Origin: Variovorax paradoxus_P
GTDB taxonomy: Bacteria; Pseudomonadota; Gammaproteobacteria; Burkholderiales; Burkholderiaceae_C
Length of the DNA: 64,000 bases
Assembly: GCF_050627025.1 (NCBI RefSeq)
Contig: NZ_CP192472.1
Direction: 5' to 3' (one strand)
The translations under genes were made by a program, and so were the position numbers. Below the pieces are notes generated by a model. That model ran no database searches and had not been told where the DNA came from. It saw only the letters and a program-made list of their open reading frames with translations. Shown one piece after another: positions 54,282-63,469 of the stretch (within the stretch, counting starts at the first letter, position 1; each line of letters opens with the position of its first letter).

Positions 54282-55441
54282 CTGTGGCGGCTCCAGACCT
54301 CGTCGCCCGCATTGATGACTTGTGCCGCCGGCAGGATCAGGCTGGCCAAGCGGTTCCAGGTCACGAGCGGTACGGAATCGATGTAGACCACGTCGCGTGG
54401 CTGGAGCGGAAAGCGTTCGGCCAGCGCCAGGGCGGCAGGGTTCTTTGCGTTCAGGTGAAAGATCGCCGGCAAGCCCCTCGCGTTGTTGCGAATGACGTAG
54501 ACCTGCCCGGTGTTGGCCGAGGCCAAATTGGGCCCGCCCGCCTCGCCGAGCGCCTCGTTCAGGCTGAGCCGTCCGTTGTGCATGAGCAGCGCCGAGGGGC
54601 GGGAGATTTCGCCCATGACGAACACCTTGCTCTCGTCGCGGTTCCGCACCTGGATCACGTCGCCGTTGCGCAGCGGGATCTGGCTCGCGTCGGCGCCCGC
54701 ATCCTGGAGATTCGTCAGGTTGATGAGCGTGGACTTGCCACCGCGCTGCAGCGTGACGAACGAACGGTCACCGTTTGCAGTGATGCCGCCGGCACGGCTG
54801 ATGGCTTCGGCCAGCGTCATCGGCACGTCGGTAAAGATCTGCAGCCCGGGGGTTCGCACCTCGCCCTCGACAAAGGCGCGGCGGCTTCTGAACGACTGGA
54901 TGCGCACGGTCACCTGCGGATCCTTGATGTAGACCGCAATGCGCTTTGCGATGAGATCGGAAGCCTCGATCTCGGTCAGCCCCTGGAGCTTGACCCGGCC
55001 AATGTAGGGAAAGGTGATCTGCCCGTCGGCACCGACGATGAAGCCGGGCGCGACGCTGATGCCTGTGGGGTCGGCCTGCTGCGTGATCACTGCGCCCGCG
55101 TTGGGGAGCAGCTCCGGATGGTCGTAGACGATCACGCCCACCACGTCGCCAGGTCCGATGGTGTAGACCGGAGCCTCGCCGAAAAGCGCCTTCACCTCGG
55201 AAGGCACCGCGGTGGGCTGCGCCTGGGCCATCGCGCGGATGAGTGCAGGCGAAATCGAGGTAATTACCCCGTCTGGTGCGCCGTCGGCTGGCAGGTACTG
55301 AAATTCCGGCGGCAGGCTCTGGTCGGCCTCGTAGGCCGACACAGAACTGAAGCCGGGTGCGCAACCCTGCAGCAATAACGCGCCGATTAGGGCAAAACCC
55401 CACACTGACGGGTGCACGTAGCGTGTCAAATTGATCCCCAT
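54278..55441 (-). CDS. wza: Outer-membrane polysaccharide export lipoprotein Wza
   Basis: The protein of about 387 residues has a lipobox LLLQGC (Cys near 24), a polysaccharide-export domain (YTIGPGDVVGVIVYDHPEL; GQITFPYIGRVKLQGLT) and SLBB domains (FVEGEVRTPGLQIFTDVPMTLAEAISRAGG; FVMGEISRPSALLMHNGRLSLNEALGEAGG). The C-terminal amphipathic helix (WNRLASLILPAAQVI) matches the outer-membrane alpha-helical pore of Wza. Start ATG 55441 is assumed; ATGs at 55465 and 55477 are possible, all with poor ribosome sites. Confidence 0.91.
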   Translation of the reverse strand: MGINLTRYVHPSVWGFALIGALLLQGCAPGFSSVSAYEADQSLPPEFQYLPADGAPDGVITSISPALIRAMAQAQPTAVPSEVKALFGEAPVYTIGPGDVVGVIVYDHPELLPNAGAVITQQADPTGISVAPGFIVGADGQITFPYIGRVKLQGLTEIEASDLIAKRIAVYIKDPQVTVRIQSFRSRRAFVEGEVRTPGLQIFTDVPMTLAEAISRAGGITANGDRSFVTLQRGGKSTLINLTNLQDAGADASQIPLRNGDVIQVRNRDESKVFVMGEISRPSALLMHNGRLSLNEALGEAGGPNLASANTGQVYVIRNNARGLPAIFHLNAKNPAALALAERFPLQPRDVVYIDSVPLVTWNRLASLILPAAQVINAGDEVWSRHR

Positions 55442-55826
55442 TGCACAAATTGGTTTTTTCGACATTCCGTGATTCATATGCAAGGCCCGAGCCCAATACG
55501 CATTTGGGCTCGACCTTTTTGTCACGGTTCGTGAAAGCGGGCCTTCGCATTGTCGTCAGGCGCGCCGACCGAATTGTCGCTGCCCGCGCATCACCCGTTT
55601 TCCGTTGAATAGACGAAAAAAATGTGTCTATCTGTGGAATATCCCGAGGCCGCGCAGGGGAATGTTCGACCGCAATGCCGAAGGGCCGTTTTTCATTGGG
55701 AAATGAAAACCTTCGGTGGACACGCAGAGCCGCCCGGTGCGGCTTGCAAATGTGAACTATCAATTAACCCGTTGATGGGATCAATTGTGGCATTCAAGCG
55801 ACAATTGGCTCATATCGGGAGAGCTC
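55442..55826. promoter_or_regulatory. Long leader region upstream of wza
   Basis: This 385-base gap precedes wza on the leftward strand and follows the PAP2 gene. It contains repeated AATTGTCGC-type segments in inverse orientation (about 55572 on the + strand, about 55797 on the minus strand) and several AT-rich runs. It probably holds the promoter of the export operon, but I cannot place boxes with confidence. There is no believable open frame. Confidence 0.4.
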
Positions 55827-56516
55827 CTAAAAGGTTTGCTCTTTTGTAAGCACCTGTGAATTGCTGCCGGGCGCACGCGCCGGCGCGCGGTTGTGCAGGA
55901 GATCGCTGCGCCTGTATGGGCGCTCGATGCCGGCCATCCAGGCGGCAAGGGATTCGAGAGCGTACTGAGTGGGTGCGGGCCGCCCCACGATGACGAAAAA
56001 CAACAACGGCACCACAACCCCCGCTGCCAGCCAGCGAGGCGTTCGCAATGACACGATGGCCAGCCTGTCGCGCTGCAACCAGAGAAAGCTTGCGCTCACA
56101 ACCGTGCCGAGCACAACGCCTGTTACCACTTCCGCGGTGGAATGCACTTCAAGCGCCAGGCGCGACACTCCCACCGCCACGCCCCACGCCCATCCCGCAA
56201 TGGCTGCCGCAATGCGCAAGAATGGTGCAAATCGCAGCGCCGCAAGCCAAAAGACCACCGTCCACACGCTCGTTGCCAATGCGGTGTGTCCGCTAAAGCC
56301 CGTGAAATCGAAACGGGCGCTGCCGATTCCCCAGCCAAGAAATGCCAGCTTGGACAACATGACCGCAAGACCGCATCCCCCAAACAGGAGCGTCCAATGC
56401 ACCGCAGCAGCACGCGTGCTGCGGTCGACCGCCAACCAAATTGCAATCCACAATGCGGCGGGCAATAGAAAGCCGCTGTCACCCAATCCGGTGACCATTA
56501 ACCAGAAACTATTCAT
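55827..56516 (-). CDS. PAP2-family membrane phosphatase
   Basis: The 229-residue protein has about six helices and two of the three PAP2 motifs: SGHTALA and SRLALEVHSTAE (SRxxxxxH). The first motif, KxxxxxxRP, is degraded (KLAFLGWGIG, no RP). Members dephosphorylate lipid pyrophosphates such as undecaprenyl-PP or act on other lipid phosphates. Its position beside the exopolysaccharide genes suggests carrier-lipid recycling, which is inference. Confidence 0.78.
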   Translation of the reverse strand: MNSFWLMVTGLGDSGFLLPAALWIAIWLAVDRSTRAAAVHWTLLFGGCGLAVMLSKLAFLGWGIGSARFDFTGFSGHTALATSVWTVVFWLAALRFAPFLRIAAAIAGWAWGVAVGVSRLALEVHSTAEVVTGVVLGTVVSASFLWLQRDRLAIVSLRTPRWLAAGVVVPLLFFVIVGRPAPTQYALESLAAWMAGIERPYRRSDLLHNRAPARAPGSNSQVLTKEQTF

Positions 56517-56704
56517 CGATTGAAATGGAATTGCGCCTTCTCGGTACGGGGCTGGCGATTGATTCGTTATTATTAAAGCCGCCTGGCCACCGTGGAACTC
56601 TTTCGGACTACAGCCATGTGTCCATCCAGTTCTAGGCGGGCGGATTATTCCACAGGCATACTCGCGGCATCTTCAACACCCGTGCGGCCCAGCACATCAA
56701 AATC

Positions 56705-57139
56705 ATGAGCATCCTCAGTGAATTCAAGGAATTTGCCGTCAAGGGCAATGTCATCGATCTGGCGGTGGGCGTGATCATCGGCGCAGCGTTCGGGAAGATC
56801 GTCGACTCGCTCGTGGCAGACATCATCATGCCGGTGGTCGGACTGGTGTTCGGCAAGCTCGATTTCTCCAATCTGTACCTCGTGCTGGGTTCCGTACCGG
56901 CGGGCGTGGCGAACAACCTGGCCGACCTGAAGAAGGCCGGCGTGCCGGTGCTGGCCTATGGCAACTTCATCACCATTGCGGTCAACTTCATCATCCTGGC
57001 GTTCATCATCTTCATGATGGTCAAGCAGATCAACAAGTTGCGCAAGGTTCATGCCGATGCGCCCGCCGCGCCGGTCGCGCCGCCCGAAGACATTGCATTG
57101 CTGCGCGAGATTCGCGACAGCCTGAAGAACCGTCCTTAA
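56705..57139 (+). CDS. mscL: Large-conductance mechanosensitive channel MscL
   Basis: The 144-residue protein has the MscL N-terminus (SILSEFKEFAVKGNVIDLAVGVIIGAAFGKIVDSLVADIIMPVVG over helix 1), a periplasmic loop, a second helix (FITIAVNFIILAFIIFMMVK) and a C-terminal helical bundle (EDIALLREIRDSL). It opens under hypo-osmotic shock. The gene ends four bases inside the convergent pdxA. Confidence 0.96.
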   Translation: MSILSEFKEFAVKGNVIDLAVGVIIGAAFGKIVDSLVADIIMPVVGLVFGKLDFSNLYLVLGSVPAGVANNLADLKKAGVPVLAYGNFITIAVNFIILAFIIFMMVKQINKLRKVHADAPAAPVAPPEDIALLREIRDSLKNRP

Positions 57140-58203
57140 GCGCCTGCCAGCGTCCTGGCCATGCGCAGCGCCTCGACGAGGCTGGACGCGTCGGCGGCGC
57201 CTATGCCCGCGATGTCGAACGCGGTGCCGTGATCGGGGCTGGTGCGCACCAGCGGCAGGCCCAGCGTCACGTTCACGCCCTTCTCCACGCCCAGGTACTT
57301 GACGGGGATCAACCCTTGGTCGTGGTACATCGCCACCACCACATCGAATTCGCCGCTTCCAGACACGCCCGCCTTGGCACGGGCGCGCATGAAGACGGTG
57401 TCGGGCGCATGCGGGCCGCTGGCGTCGATGCCCTCGGCACGAGCCGCTGCAATGGCGGGGGCAATGATGTCGCGCTCTTCTGAACCGAACAGGCCGCCCT
57501 CGCCCGCATGCGGATTGAGGCCCGACACGCCGATGCGCGGCGCCCGCCCGAGCATGCGGTGCAAGGCCCTGTGTGTGATGCGGAGGGTTTCCAGCACATT
57601 GCCGAAACTCACCGCTGTGATGGCGTCGCGCAGCGACATGTGAATGCTGACGAGCACGGTGCGCAGGTCTTCGTTGGCCAGCATCATGCGCACCGGCATG
57701 CCGTCGACGGCCACGGCTGCGTGCGCGGCAGCCTCGGCCTGCAGCAACTCGGTATGTCCGGGATATGGAAAGCCCGCCGCGGCCAGCGCTTCCTTGTGCA
57801 GCGGGGCCGTCACGATGGCGGCAATGTCGCCCCGCAATGCGGCGCGCGCAGCCCACACCACGCAGTCGCCCGCCACGCGCCCGGCTTCTGCACTGATGTG
57901 GCCGGGCACGATGTTTTCCGGCGGCTCGACCACTTGCAGCACGGGAATGCACCCGGGGGGCGCTTTAGCCGCCTCGGCGGCGTGCTCGATTTCGGCCACC
58001 GGCCATGCCGGCTGCCCGGGCTGCGCAAGGGCCTGTGAGGCGCGGCGCATGGTGACCACGTCACCGGCCACAAAGGTGCCGCGGGTGGCATCAGGCGCTT
58101 GACGAAAGGCCTTGACGATGATTTCCGGGCCGATGCCCGCAGGGTCGCCTAGCGTGATCGCTACCGGCGCGCCGGCAGCGGTGATGGGAGCCTTGCCGGT
58201 CAT
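57136..58203 (-). CDS. pdxA: 4-hydroxythreonine-4-phosphate dehydrogenase PdxA
   Basis: The 355-residue protein has the PdxA pattern: ITLGDPAGIGPEI near the start, PYPGHTELLQ with a metal histidine, VSIHMSLRDAI, GLNPHAGEGGLFG with the second histidine, and VVAMYHDQGLIPVK with the third. It oxidises 4-phosphohydroxy-threonine in pyridoxal phosphate synthesis. The stop of the NIF3-like gene overlaps its start? No: the upstream gene (58200-58973) ends four bases inside the pdxA start, giving ATGA coupling. Confidence 0.93.
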   Translation of the reverse strand: MTGKAPITAAGAPVAITLGDPAGIGPEIIVKAFRQAPDATRGTFVAGDVVTMRRASQALAQPGQPAWPVAEIEHAAEAAKAPPGCIPVLQVVEPPENIVPGHISAEAGRVAGDCVVWAARAALRGDIAAIVTAPLHKEALAAAGFPYPGHTELLQAEAAAHAAVAVDGMPVRMMLANEDLRTVLVSIHMSLRDAITAVSFGNVLETLRITHRALHRMLGRAPRIGVSGLNPHAGEGGLFGSEERDIIAPAIAAARAEGIDASGPHAPDTVFMRARAKAGVSGSGEFDVVVAMYHDQGLIPVKYLGVEKGVNVTLGLPLVRTSPDHGTAFDIAGIGAADASSLVEALRMARTLAGA

Positions 58204-58973
58204 GCGGGATTGTCGATGTCGATGAACTCGTGCTTCAGCCCAAGCTGGGCCGCCACGTGGGCCGCTACTGCCGGTGCGCCGTAGCGTTCGGTGGCATGGT
58301 GCCCGCAGGCCAGAAAGGCAACACCCATCTCGCGTGCATAGTGGGCCTGTGGTTCAGAGATCTCGCCGGTGATGAACGCATCGGCCCCGGCGGCAATGGC
58401 GGCCTCGAAGTAGCCCTGGGCTCCGCCGGTGCACCACGCGATGTTCTTGATGGCTTTGTGGGCGGTATCGACCAGCGTGACGGGCCGCGCGAGAACCTTT
58501 TCGGCGTGGGCTGCAAGCTCCTTGGCGCTGGCAAAGCTCTCGCCGTTTTCGCGCGCGCCCAGAAAGCCGAGTTCCTGTTCGCCAAAGCGCCCGGCAGAAC
58601 CCGCATGCGCAAGCAGGCCGAGCTGCAAGCCGAGCTGGGCGTTGTTGCCAAGCTCGGGGTGGGCATCGAGCGGGAGGTGGTACGCGAACAGATTGACGTC
58701 ATCGCCGAGCAAGAGGCTCAGGCGCTGCTTCATCCAGCCGGTAACGCAGGCGTCCTGGCCGCGCCAGAACAGGCCGTGGTGGACAAAGATGGCGTCGGCC
58801 TCGGCATGGATGGCGGCTTCTATCAGCGCGCGGCTGGCGGTCACGCCGGAGACGATTTTTCGCACCACGGTGCGGCCCTCGACCTGCAGGCCGTTCGGTC
58901 CGTAGTCCTTGAAGCGGGAAGGCGCAAGAAGAAGGTCGAAGGCGTGCAGCAGTTCGTGGCGGGTGGTGCTCAT
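58200..58973 (-). CDS. NIF3-family dinuclear metal-binding protein (YbgI-like)
   Basis: The 257-residue protein shows the NIF3 metal ligands: FVHHGLFWRG, AYHLPLDAH, GADAFITGEISE and the C-terminal ACGHHATER. This family forms toroidal hexamers with two metals per subunit; its cellular role is not settled. It is coupled to pdxA and to the MFS transporter gene by four-base overlaps, so the three genes may form one transcript. Confidence 0.88.
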   Translation of the reverse strand: MSTTRHELLHAFDLLLAPSRFKDYGPNGLQVEGRTVVRKIVSGVTASRALIEAAIHAEADAIFVHHGLFWRGQDACVTGWMKQRLSLLLGDDVNLFAYHLPLDAHPELGNNAQLGLQLGLLAHAGSAGRFGEQELGFLGARENGESFASAKELAAHAEKVLARPVTLVDTAHKAIKNIAWCTGGAQGYFEAAIAAGADAFITGEISEPQAHYAREMGVAFLACGHHATERYGAPAVAAHVAAQLGLKHEFIDIDNPA

Positions 58974-60313
58974 CGCGACATTGTCGCGCTGCCGCTCCCG
59001 TTTCGCATGGCATGGCCGCGTGCCGCCAGGGGCCACAGGGCCAGCACAAAGCCCAAGGCTGCCAGCACGGCAACGTAATGCGCTGGCGCCATGGTGTCGT
59101 GCTGGAGCCAGACAGTCAGGATGACGGGCGTCAGCCCACCGAACACGGCATAAGACATGTTGTAGGCAAACGAAAGGCCGGTAAAGCGCACCGGCGCCGG
59201 GAACGCGCGCACCCCGGCAATCGGCACCGTGGCGATGGTGCCCACGAACAAGCTCACCAGGCCGTAGTGCCAGAAGAGCGTGGCCGGCGTACCTGGCAGC
59301 CCGGTGTAGAACAGGTACGCAGTCGCGAACAATCCCCCCCAGCCAATGAGCATGACCGCGCGCGTGCCGATGCGGTCGCTTGCCCAGCCGACCAGCACGC
59401 AGCCGATGGTCAGCGTCAGCGTGGCAAGCGCGTTGGCTTCCAGTGCCAGCGCAGCCGGAATGTGGTGCACCTTCTGCAGGTAGGTGGGCGTGTACAGCAC
59501 CACAACCACGATGGCGGCGGACAACACCCAGGTGAGCAGGCCCACGTAGATGCTCGCCGCACGATGCTCGCGCAGCACCGTGCGAAGCGGCAGTTCGCGC
59601 GCAACGGTCTTGCGGTCGGCCAGTTCCTTGAAGACCGGTGTCTCGTGCAGGAACCGGCGCAGGTACACCGAGACCAGGCCGAACACGCCGCCCAGCACGA
59701 AGGGAATGCGCCAGGCGAAGTCGCTCACCTCCGCCGGCAGGTAGTAGCGGTTGATGCCCACGGCCACGAGCGATCCAAGCAGGATGCCGCCCGTAATGCC
59801 TGAGGTCAGCGTGCCAATGCCGAAGCCATAGCGTTGCGCCGGCACGTGCTCGCCAACGAACACCCACGCGCCGGGCATTTCGCCGCCAATGGCCGCACCC
59901 TGCAAGACACGCATGGCAAGCAGCAGCAACGGTGCGGCAATGCCGATGCTGGCGTAGGTGGGCAACAGGCCGATCACCAGCGTGGGCGCAGCCATCAGAA
60001 AGATCGACAGCGTGAACATGCGCTTGCGTCCGAGCAAGTCGCCGAAGTGCGCAATGACGATGCCGCCTACCGGCCGGGCCAGGTAGCCGGCGGCAAAAAT
60101 GCCGAACGTCTGCAACTGCCGCAGCCAGTCGGGCATGTCCGCCGGAAAGAAAAGCGCGCCCAGAACGGTGGCAAAGAAAACGTAGATGACGAAGTCGTAG
60201 AACTCCAGCGTTCCGCCAAGAGCGGACAAGGCAAGGGTCTTGTAGTCGCGGGAGTCGAGCGTGCGGGCCGGAAGCGGCCGGGCGCCGTCCGAAGAAATGG
60301 CTTGAGAGGTCAT
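58970..60313 (-). CDS. MFS transporter, metabolite:H+ symporter (MHS) type
   Basis: The 447-residue protein has 12 helices and MHS-family marks: ALGGTLEFYDFVIYVFFATVLG in helix 1, RPVGGIVIAHFGDLLGRKRMF in loop 2-3, GGEMPGAWVFVGEHVP, and a second GRK-like loop in WASDRIGTRAVM. Homologues include ProP and citrate/alpha-ketoglutarate permeases; the substrate is unknown. ATG 60313 begins the conserved region; the frame is open to 60568. Confidence 0.87.
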   Translation of the reverse strand: MTSQAISSDGARPLPARTLDSRDYKTLALSALGGTLEFYDFVIYVFFATVLGALFFPADMPDWLRQLQTFGIFAAGYLARPVGGIVIAHFGDLLGRKRMFTLSIFLMAAPTLVIGLLPTYASIGIAAPLLLLAMRVLQGAAIGGEMPGAWVFVGEHVPAQRYGFGIGTLTSGITGGILLGSLVAVGINRYYLPAEVSDFAWRIPFVLGGVFGLVSVYLRRFLHETPVFKELADRKTVARELPLRTVLREHRAASIYVGLLTWVLSAAIVVVVLYTPTYLQKVHHIPAALALEANALATLTLTIGCVLVGWASDRIGTRAVMLIGWGGLFATAYLFYTGLPGTPATLFWHYGLVSLFVGTIATVPIAGVRAFPAPVRFTGLSFAYNMSYAVFGGLTPVILTVWLQHDTMAPAHYVAVLAALGFVLALWPLAARGHAMRNGSGSATMSR

Positions 60314-60599
60314 GGCTGGCAGGAAAGTCGTTGCCGCACGCAGGACCGCCAAGGGATTGAAAGCGGAAAAGGCAGCGCGCCGGCGAAACACCTGGCCGCG
60401 TGCGCCGGATGGGCGTGGCGGAAGGCCGGAGTCCGGAGCCGTGTGGGCTCGCTTCGCGATGCTAAGGGTTATCCCGTATTGGCGCCCGGAGCCCTGGCCA
60501 ATCTCGACCGCGCGGTGCGGTTTTCCGGTGACCGGGGGTTGAGGGACAATCGATCCATAGCGCCGCACCGGACGGCGTGCTTACCCGTTAACCAATTCC
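60314..60599. other. Divergent intergenic region, no gene seen
   Basis: This 286-base gap lies between the divergently transcribed MFS gene and the PDZ protease gene, so it should hold both promoters. It is GC-rich, has no believable frame, and I could not assign specific promoter boxes or operators. Confidence 0.35.
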
Positions 60600-61760
60600 A
60601 TGAAACGCACCTGGCTGCTCTTTGCCCAAGCCGTGACCGTCCTCCTGGCGGCCTATTTTGTTGTTGCAACGCTCAAGCCTGAGTGGATCAACCGGCGCTC
60701 CACTTCGCTCGGCGGCGTGGTTTCGATCGTCGAGACCCCGGCGGGCGCGCCCGCGGTAGCGCCCGCCGGCAGCCTGAGCGCGGCTGCCAAGAAGGCGTCT
60801 CCGGCGGTGGTGAGCATCAACACCAGCAAGGCAGCGCAGCGCCATCCGCGCAGCAACGATCCCTGGTTCCGGTTTTTCTTCGGCGACCAGGGCGACCAGC
60901 CCCAGGTTGGCCTCGGCAGCGGCGTGATCGTGAGCTCGGAGGGCTACATCCTCACCAACAACCACGTGGTCGAAGGCGCCGACGAGATCGAGATCACGCT
61001 CAACGACAGCCGCCACACGCGCGCCAAGGTGATCGGCACCGACCCGGACACCGACCTTGCCGTGCTCAAGATCGAAATGGACAAGCTGCCCGCCATCGTG
61101 CTGGGCAACTCGGACGACCTGCAGGTGGGCGACCAGGTGCTTGCCATTGGCAACCCGTTCGGCGTGGGCCAGACGGTGACCAGCGGCATTGTCTCGGCGC
61201 TTGGGCGCAATCAGCTCGGCATCAACAACTTCGAGAACTTCATCCAGACCGATGCGGCCATCAACCCGGGAAATTCGGGCGGCGCGCTGATCGACGTCAA
61301 CGGCAACCTGCAGGGCGTCAACACCGCCATCTACTCGCGCTCGGGCGGCAGCATGGGCATCGGCTTCGCCATTCCGGTCTCCATGGCCAAGATCGTGCTC
61401 GAAGGCATCGTGAAGGAAGGCCAGGTGCGCCGCGGCTGGATCGGCGTCGAGCCGAACGAGCTTTCGCCCGAACTGGCCGAGACCTTCGGCGTGAAGGCAG
61501 ATACCGGCGTCATCATCACCGGCGTGCTTCAGAACGGCCCCGCAGCCAAGGCCGGCATCCGCCCGGGCGACGTGATCACCTCGGTCGGCGAAAAGAAGAC
61601 CGACAACGTGCAGGCCCTGCTGACGGCCGTGGCCGGCCTGAAGCCGGGCAGCACCGCTCGCTTTGCGCTGCAGCGCGGCACCGACAAGATGGAACTGGAC
61701 GTGACGCCGGGCCTCAGGCCCAAGAGCCCCGTCCGGCAGGTGCCGAACCAGCCCGAATAA
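60600..61760 (+). CDS. Membrane-anchored trypsin-like PDZ serine protease (DegS-like)
   Basis: The 386-residue protein has one N-terminal membrane helix (TWLLFAQAVTVLLAAYFVVATL), a trypsin-like domain with triad His122 (TNNHVV), Asp152 (DTDLAVL) and Ser226 (GNSGGAL), and a single PDZ domain at about 280-375 (GWIGVEPNELSPELAE; GIRPGDVITSVGEKK). An anchor with one PDZ domain is the DegS layout rather than two-PDZ DegP/MucD. It may take part in envelope-stress sensing or periplasmic quality control. Located next to the tat genes. Confidence 0.9.
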   Translation: MKRTWLLFAQAVTVLLAAYFVVATLKPEWINRRSTSLGGVVSIVETPAGAPAVAPAGSLSAAAKKASPAVVSINTSKAAQRHPRSNDPWFRFFFGDQGDQPQVGLGSGVIVSSEGYILTNNHVVEGADEIEITLNDSRHTRAKVIGTDPDTDLAVLKIEMDKLPAIVLGNSDDLQVGDQVLAIGNPFGVGQTVTSGIVSALGRNQLGINNFENFIQTDAAINPGNSGGALIDVNGNLQGVNTAIYSRSGGSMGIGFAIPVSMAKIVLEGIVKEGQVRRGWIGVEPNELSPELAETFGVKADTGVIITGVLQNGPAAKAGIRPGDVITSVGEKKTDNVQALLTAVAGLKPGSTARFALQRGTDKMELDVTPGLRPKSPVRQVPNQPE

Positions 61761-61795
61761 CCGGGCAAGCGGGAGCCGGACAGCAGCCGATCAGA

Positions 61796-62611
61796 TCAGG
61801 AAGACGCCGATGAATCGGCGCTTTCTTCCTCTTCGGACGGCTTCCTGGTGCCGTTTGCAAAGTAGCGCGCACCGATGATGCCGACTTCGTAGAGCAGGCA
61901 CATCGGCACCGCCAGCGCGAGTTGCGACACAACGTCGGGCGGCGTTAGCACCGCGGCAATGACGAAGGCCACGACGATGAAGTAGCCGCGGAAAGAGCGC
62001 AGCTTTTCGATGGTGACCATTTCGAACTTCACCAGCAGCATCACGACGATCGGCACCTGGAACGCCACGCCGAATGCGATGTAGAGCGACAGGATGGCCT
62101 CCACGTACGACGAGATGTCAGGCGTGGCATTCACGCTCGGCGGCGTGAATTTCTGGATGAAGCCGAACATCTTGTCGAGCACGAAGAACTGCACGAACGC
62201 AATGCCGACATAGGCCAGCAGGCTGCCGAACAAGATCAGCGGTAGCGCGAATTTCTTTTCATGGCTATAGAGCCCCGGCGCCACGAACATCCAGATTTGG
62301 TACATGAGCCAGGGCAGCGCCAGCAGCACGGCCGTCATGCCCAGCACCTTCAGCGGCACGAAGAAGGGCGAGAACACGCCCACCGCGATGAGCTTGGCGC
62401 CCGGCGGCATGTGGGCCTGGATCGGCATGGCAATGAGGTCGATCAGCCCGCCCGGGCCCGGCCAGATGGCCAGCAGCACGCCCGCGGCCACCAGGCCGTA
62501 GACGCAATACAGCAGCCGGTCGCGCAGTTCGACCAAGTGCTGCACGAACGGCTGTTCGGTGCCCGCCAATTCGTCTTCTGCGTCTTTGTTCTTGTTGTCG
62601 GAGTCGGCCAT
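61796..62611 (-). CDS. tatC: Twin-arginine translocase subunit TatC
   Basis: The 271-residue protein has six helices and TatC marks: HLVELRDRLLYCVYGL near the N-terminus, PGLYSHEKKFALPLI with the conserved glutamate, and the ending helices with LTPPDVVSQLALAVPMCLLYE. It binds twin-arginine signal peptides and forms the core of the Tat complex. A charged tail with Glu/Ser runs follows. Its gap to tatB is 75 bases. Confidence 0.95.
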   Translation of the reverse strand: MADSDNKNKDAEDELAGTEQPFVQHLVELRDRLLYCVYGLVAAGVLLAIWPGPGGLIDLIAMPIQAHMPPGAKLIAVGVFSPFFVPLKVLGMTAVLLALPWLMYQIWMFVAPGLYSHEKKFALPLILFGSLLAYVGIAFVQFFVLDKMFGFIQKFTPPSVNATPDISSYVEAILSLYIAFGVAFQVPIVVMLLVKFEMVTIEKLRSFRGYFIVVAFVIAAVLTPPDVVSQLALAVPMCLLYEVGIIGARYFANGTRKPSEEEESADSSASS

Positions 62612-62686
62612 TGGAAGGAAAGGGAGCAGGAGAAAGCGTGGCTTCGGCCGGCGTGCGGCGCGCGAGGAACGCGGTTGGAAAAGCCG

Positions 62687-63145
62687 CTAGTTGATCTTGT
62701 GGGGGCGGAAACGGGCAACGCGAGCGGCACCCGAGAGCGCCTTGGTGCGAACGCCGTTGCGGGCCTTGTACCACTGCGGCGTAGCGCCCTGCTTCAGGCG
62801 CCAGTTCTTGCGCGGGTGCCTGTATTCGGGCACCGAGGGCTCGGGTTCGGCCAGGGCCGAGAGGGTTTCGCCCGAGCCGGAGAACTGCTTTTCGAGGTCG
62901 CTCGCACCGGTATGGATGCTGTGCTCGACGTCGCGCGCCGCATCCTCCACGGTGGTCTTCATCTTGCGCAGTTCTTCGAGTTCCATCGAGCGATTGACCT
63001 CGGCCTTGACGTCGTTCACGTAACGCTGCGCCTTGCCCAGCAAGGTGCCGACGGTACGCGCTACCCGAGGCAGTTTTTCAGGCCCGATGACGATCAGGGC
63101 GACAACGCCGATGAGCGCCAGCTTCTCAATACCGAGGTCGAGCAC
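62687..63145 (-). CDS. tatB: Twin-arginine translocase subunit TatB
   Basis: The 152-residue protein has the TatB N-terminal helix (MLDLGIEKLALIGVVALIVIGPEKLPRVART), an amphipathic helix and a long charged coil (KAEVNRSMELEELRKMKTTVED). It forms the receptor with TatC. Expressed between tatA and tatC in the usual order. Confidence 0.93.
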   Translation of the reverse strand: MLDLGIEKLALIGVVALIVIGPEKLPRVARTVGTLLGKAQRYVNDVKAEVNRSMELEELRKMKTTVEDAARDVEHSIHTGASDLEKQFSGSGETLSALAEPEPSVPEYRHPRKNWRLKQGATPQWYKARNGVRTKALSGAARVARFRPHKIN

Positions 63146-63158
63146 TTAGGACCCGCGC

Positions 63159-63407
63159 TCAGGACTTCTGACGCGCTTCGACGTCGATTGCCGACTTGTC
63201 GCTGTTGGCCGGCTGGCCGGTCACCTGGGCAGCGGGGGCCGACGAAGCGGCGGGCGCATCGGAGGAGCCGCCTTCCTTCATGCCGTCCTTGAAGCCCTTG
63301 ACGGCGCCGCCGAGATCGGAACCCATGTTCCGCAGCTTCTTGGTGCCGAAGATCATGACCACGACGAGCAGCACGATCAGCCAGTGCCAGATTGAAAATG
63401 AACCCAT
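63159..63407 (-). CDS. tatA: Twin-arginine translocase subunit TatA
   Basis: The 82-residue protein has a membrane helix (FSIWHWLIVLLVVVMIFG), the hinge FGTKKLRNMGSDLGGAVKGF and a charged tail with Asp/Ser/Ala. TatA oligomerises to form the Tat conduit. It heads tatA-tatB-tatC, 62 bases after the HIT gene, with an AGGAG at its ribosome site. Confidence 0.94.
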   Translation of the reverse strand: MGSFSIWHWLIVLLVVVMIFGTKKLRNMGSDLGGAVKGFKDGMKEGGSSDAPAASSAPAAQVTGQPANSDKSAIDVEARQKS

Positions 63408-63469
63408 GGAAGACTCCTAAGAATGTGTCCGATTTTAGTCGGGCTAAATGTGACAGTTTGGCCTAATGT

